DNA of 64,000 nt, taken from the NCBI RefSeq assembly GCF_000732485.2, contig NZ_JAQV02000007.1, forward strand, positions 1 to 64,000, given 5' to 3'. Shown piece by piece: positions 63,414 to 64,000 of the stretch; position 1 is the first letter of the stretch, and every line of letters begins with the position of its first letter. Origin of the DNA: Bacillus sp. SJS (lineage in GTDB: Bacteria; Bacillota; Bacilli; Bacillales; Bacillaceae). The translations under genes and the position numbers were made by a program. The notes below the pieces were generated by a model that was not told the origin of the DNA, searched no databases, and was given only the letters and a program-made list of their open reading frames with translations.

Positions 63414-64000
63414 TTTTGTTCCCCTCCTAAATATCGGATAATTTCTTGCTGATTTCCCGGGAAAGAAACCAAGTCCGGATGGTTTCTAAGCCGATCGGCC
63501 AGTTCGAAAACTCTCTCCCATCTTTCTTTTGTATAGGAAATCTTCAGCCATCCCCACATGACGTTAGCAGAATTAGGGTTTTGCTCTAGAAGCCCTTCAA
63601 AAATACGCTCTCCTTCGTCAGGATTTTTTTCGAATAAATACAAGCCAAGTGCTTCTGTATACTTTGGATCATCTGGAAATGCTTCAGCTGCCTCTCTCAA
63701 AAAAACTTCATACTCAGCCTCGGTTTTCTCTCGAATTGCAGAAGAAAGCAATTCGCTCGAAAGATAATCCTGATAGGAGTCCAGCAGCTGCCGGTAAGAG
63801 GACGGCCGGTCCGTGACCTTTTCTTTTTTTTGCTGCTGGATAAGATTTGATAACCGATCGTGAAGAACATTTGTGATGGTTGCTGCATAATGCACAGCCT
63901 CCATATCAGGATGGTTAAGACCCTTTTTAATGATTTTTTCCTGATTGACCGTATTTTCATTCGACATATGCAGCAAGAGATTTTTCATCATCCACGTATT
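63410..64000 (-). CDS. pelE: PelE-like TPR protein, 5' truncated by the window
   Basis: The last 193+ residues of a longer protein: the frame is open to the window edge. Helical repeats (FLREAAEAFPDDPKYTEALG, then GERIFEGLLEQNPNSANVMW) are TPR-like, as in the C-terminal part of PelE. Its stop overlaps the DUF2194 start (ATGA). PelE links PelD, the c-di-GMP receptor expected just outside the window, with PelG. The ATG at 63991 is not necessarily the start. Confidence 0.75.
   Translation of the reverse strand, partial: NTWMMKNLLLHMSNENTVNQEKIIKKGLNHPDMEAVHYAATITNVLHDRLSNLIQQQKKEKVTDRPSSYRQLLDSYQDYLSSELLSSAIREKTEAEYEVFLREAAEAFPDDPKYTEALGLYLFEKNPDEGERIFEGLLEQNPNSANVMWGWLKISYTKERWERVFELADRLRNHPDLVSFPGNQQEIIRYLGGEQK

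Overview
The window is chromosomal DNA of a spore-forming member of the Bacillaceae (Bacillus/Metabacillus-like; species not determinable from sequence alone). Evidence: an alpha/beta-type SspA spore protein, GerW-family YtfJ and a YjcZ-like peptide, strong AGGAGG ribosome binding sites, frequent GTG/TTG starts, a tyrS T-box, and a gene order that closely follows the Bacillus subtilis argH-argG-ackA-ytxK-tpx-ytfJ-ytfI-yteJ-sppA-nadK-ytcJ-ytcI-sspA-thiI-nifZ-braB-ezrA-hisJ-refZ-ytsP-ytrP-rpsD-tyrS block.

Layout. 1-480: minisatellite-like DNA. 0.7-6.3 kb: an SDR protein lacking catalytic residues, an NCS1 transporter, a small DUF4025-like protein, argGH and a small UVR-motif protein. 6.3-24.3 kb: an AT-rich integrated element inserted into the 3' end of ackA and bounded by a perfect 63-bp direct repeat. 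24.2-29.3 kb: ackA and a 5-oxoprolinase operon (pxpB-pxpC-pxpA-ycsG). 29.6-54 kb: the conserved Bacillus block ending in T-box-controlled tyrS. 54.3-58.5 kb: a class A penicillin-binding protein, a YjcZ-like peptide and a YihY/BrkB membrane protein. 58.7-64.0 kb: the distal half of a Gram-positive pel exopolysaccharide operon (pelE fragment, DUF2194 PelA-like protein, pelF, pelG), running off the right edge.

The most notable object is the 18-kb element. It carries a tyrosine integrase next to attR and a full head-and-packaging set (scaffold, major capsid, small and large terminase, portal, probable head-tail connectors), a Rep-like winged-helix protein, a small Xre-type regulator, a BhlA/UviB holin-like peptide and GLUG-repeat/fibre-like proteins. 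I see no tail tube, sheath, tape measure, baseplate or endolysin. This matches the concept of capsid-forming phage satellites (cfPICI-like), which build their own heads and borrow helper tails. The order of modules is unusual: fibre-scaffold-capsid lies upstream of terminase-portal, and the connectors are last. Accessory genes (a zinc-ribbon/DUF4145 protein, a membrane FxLYD protein) sit among the late genes near attL. Several noncoding structures in it are unexplained: a three-way-junction fold, a possible AT-rich origin beside the Rep-like gene, a 2-kb array of four repeat families, and an SD-overlapping terminator hairpin in front of int.

Starts were chosen by ribosome binding sites, so several proteins are shorter than the longest open frame. 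Small genes below 60 codons (53, 46, 45, 59, 59 and 50 aa) were found by eye. No tRNA, rRNA or CRISPR was seen.
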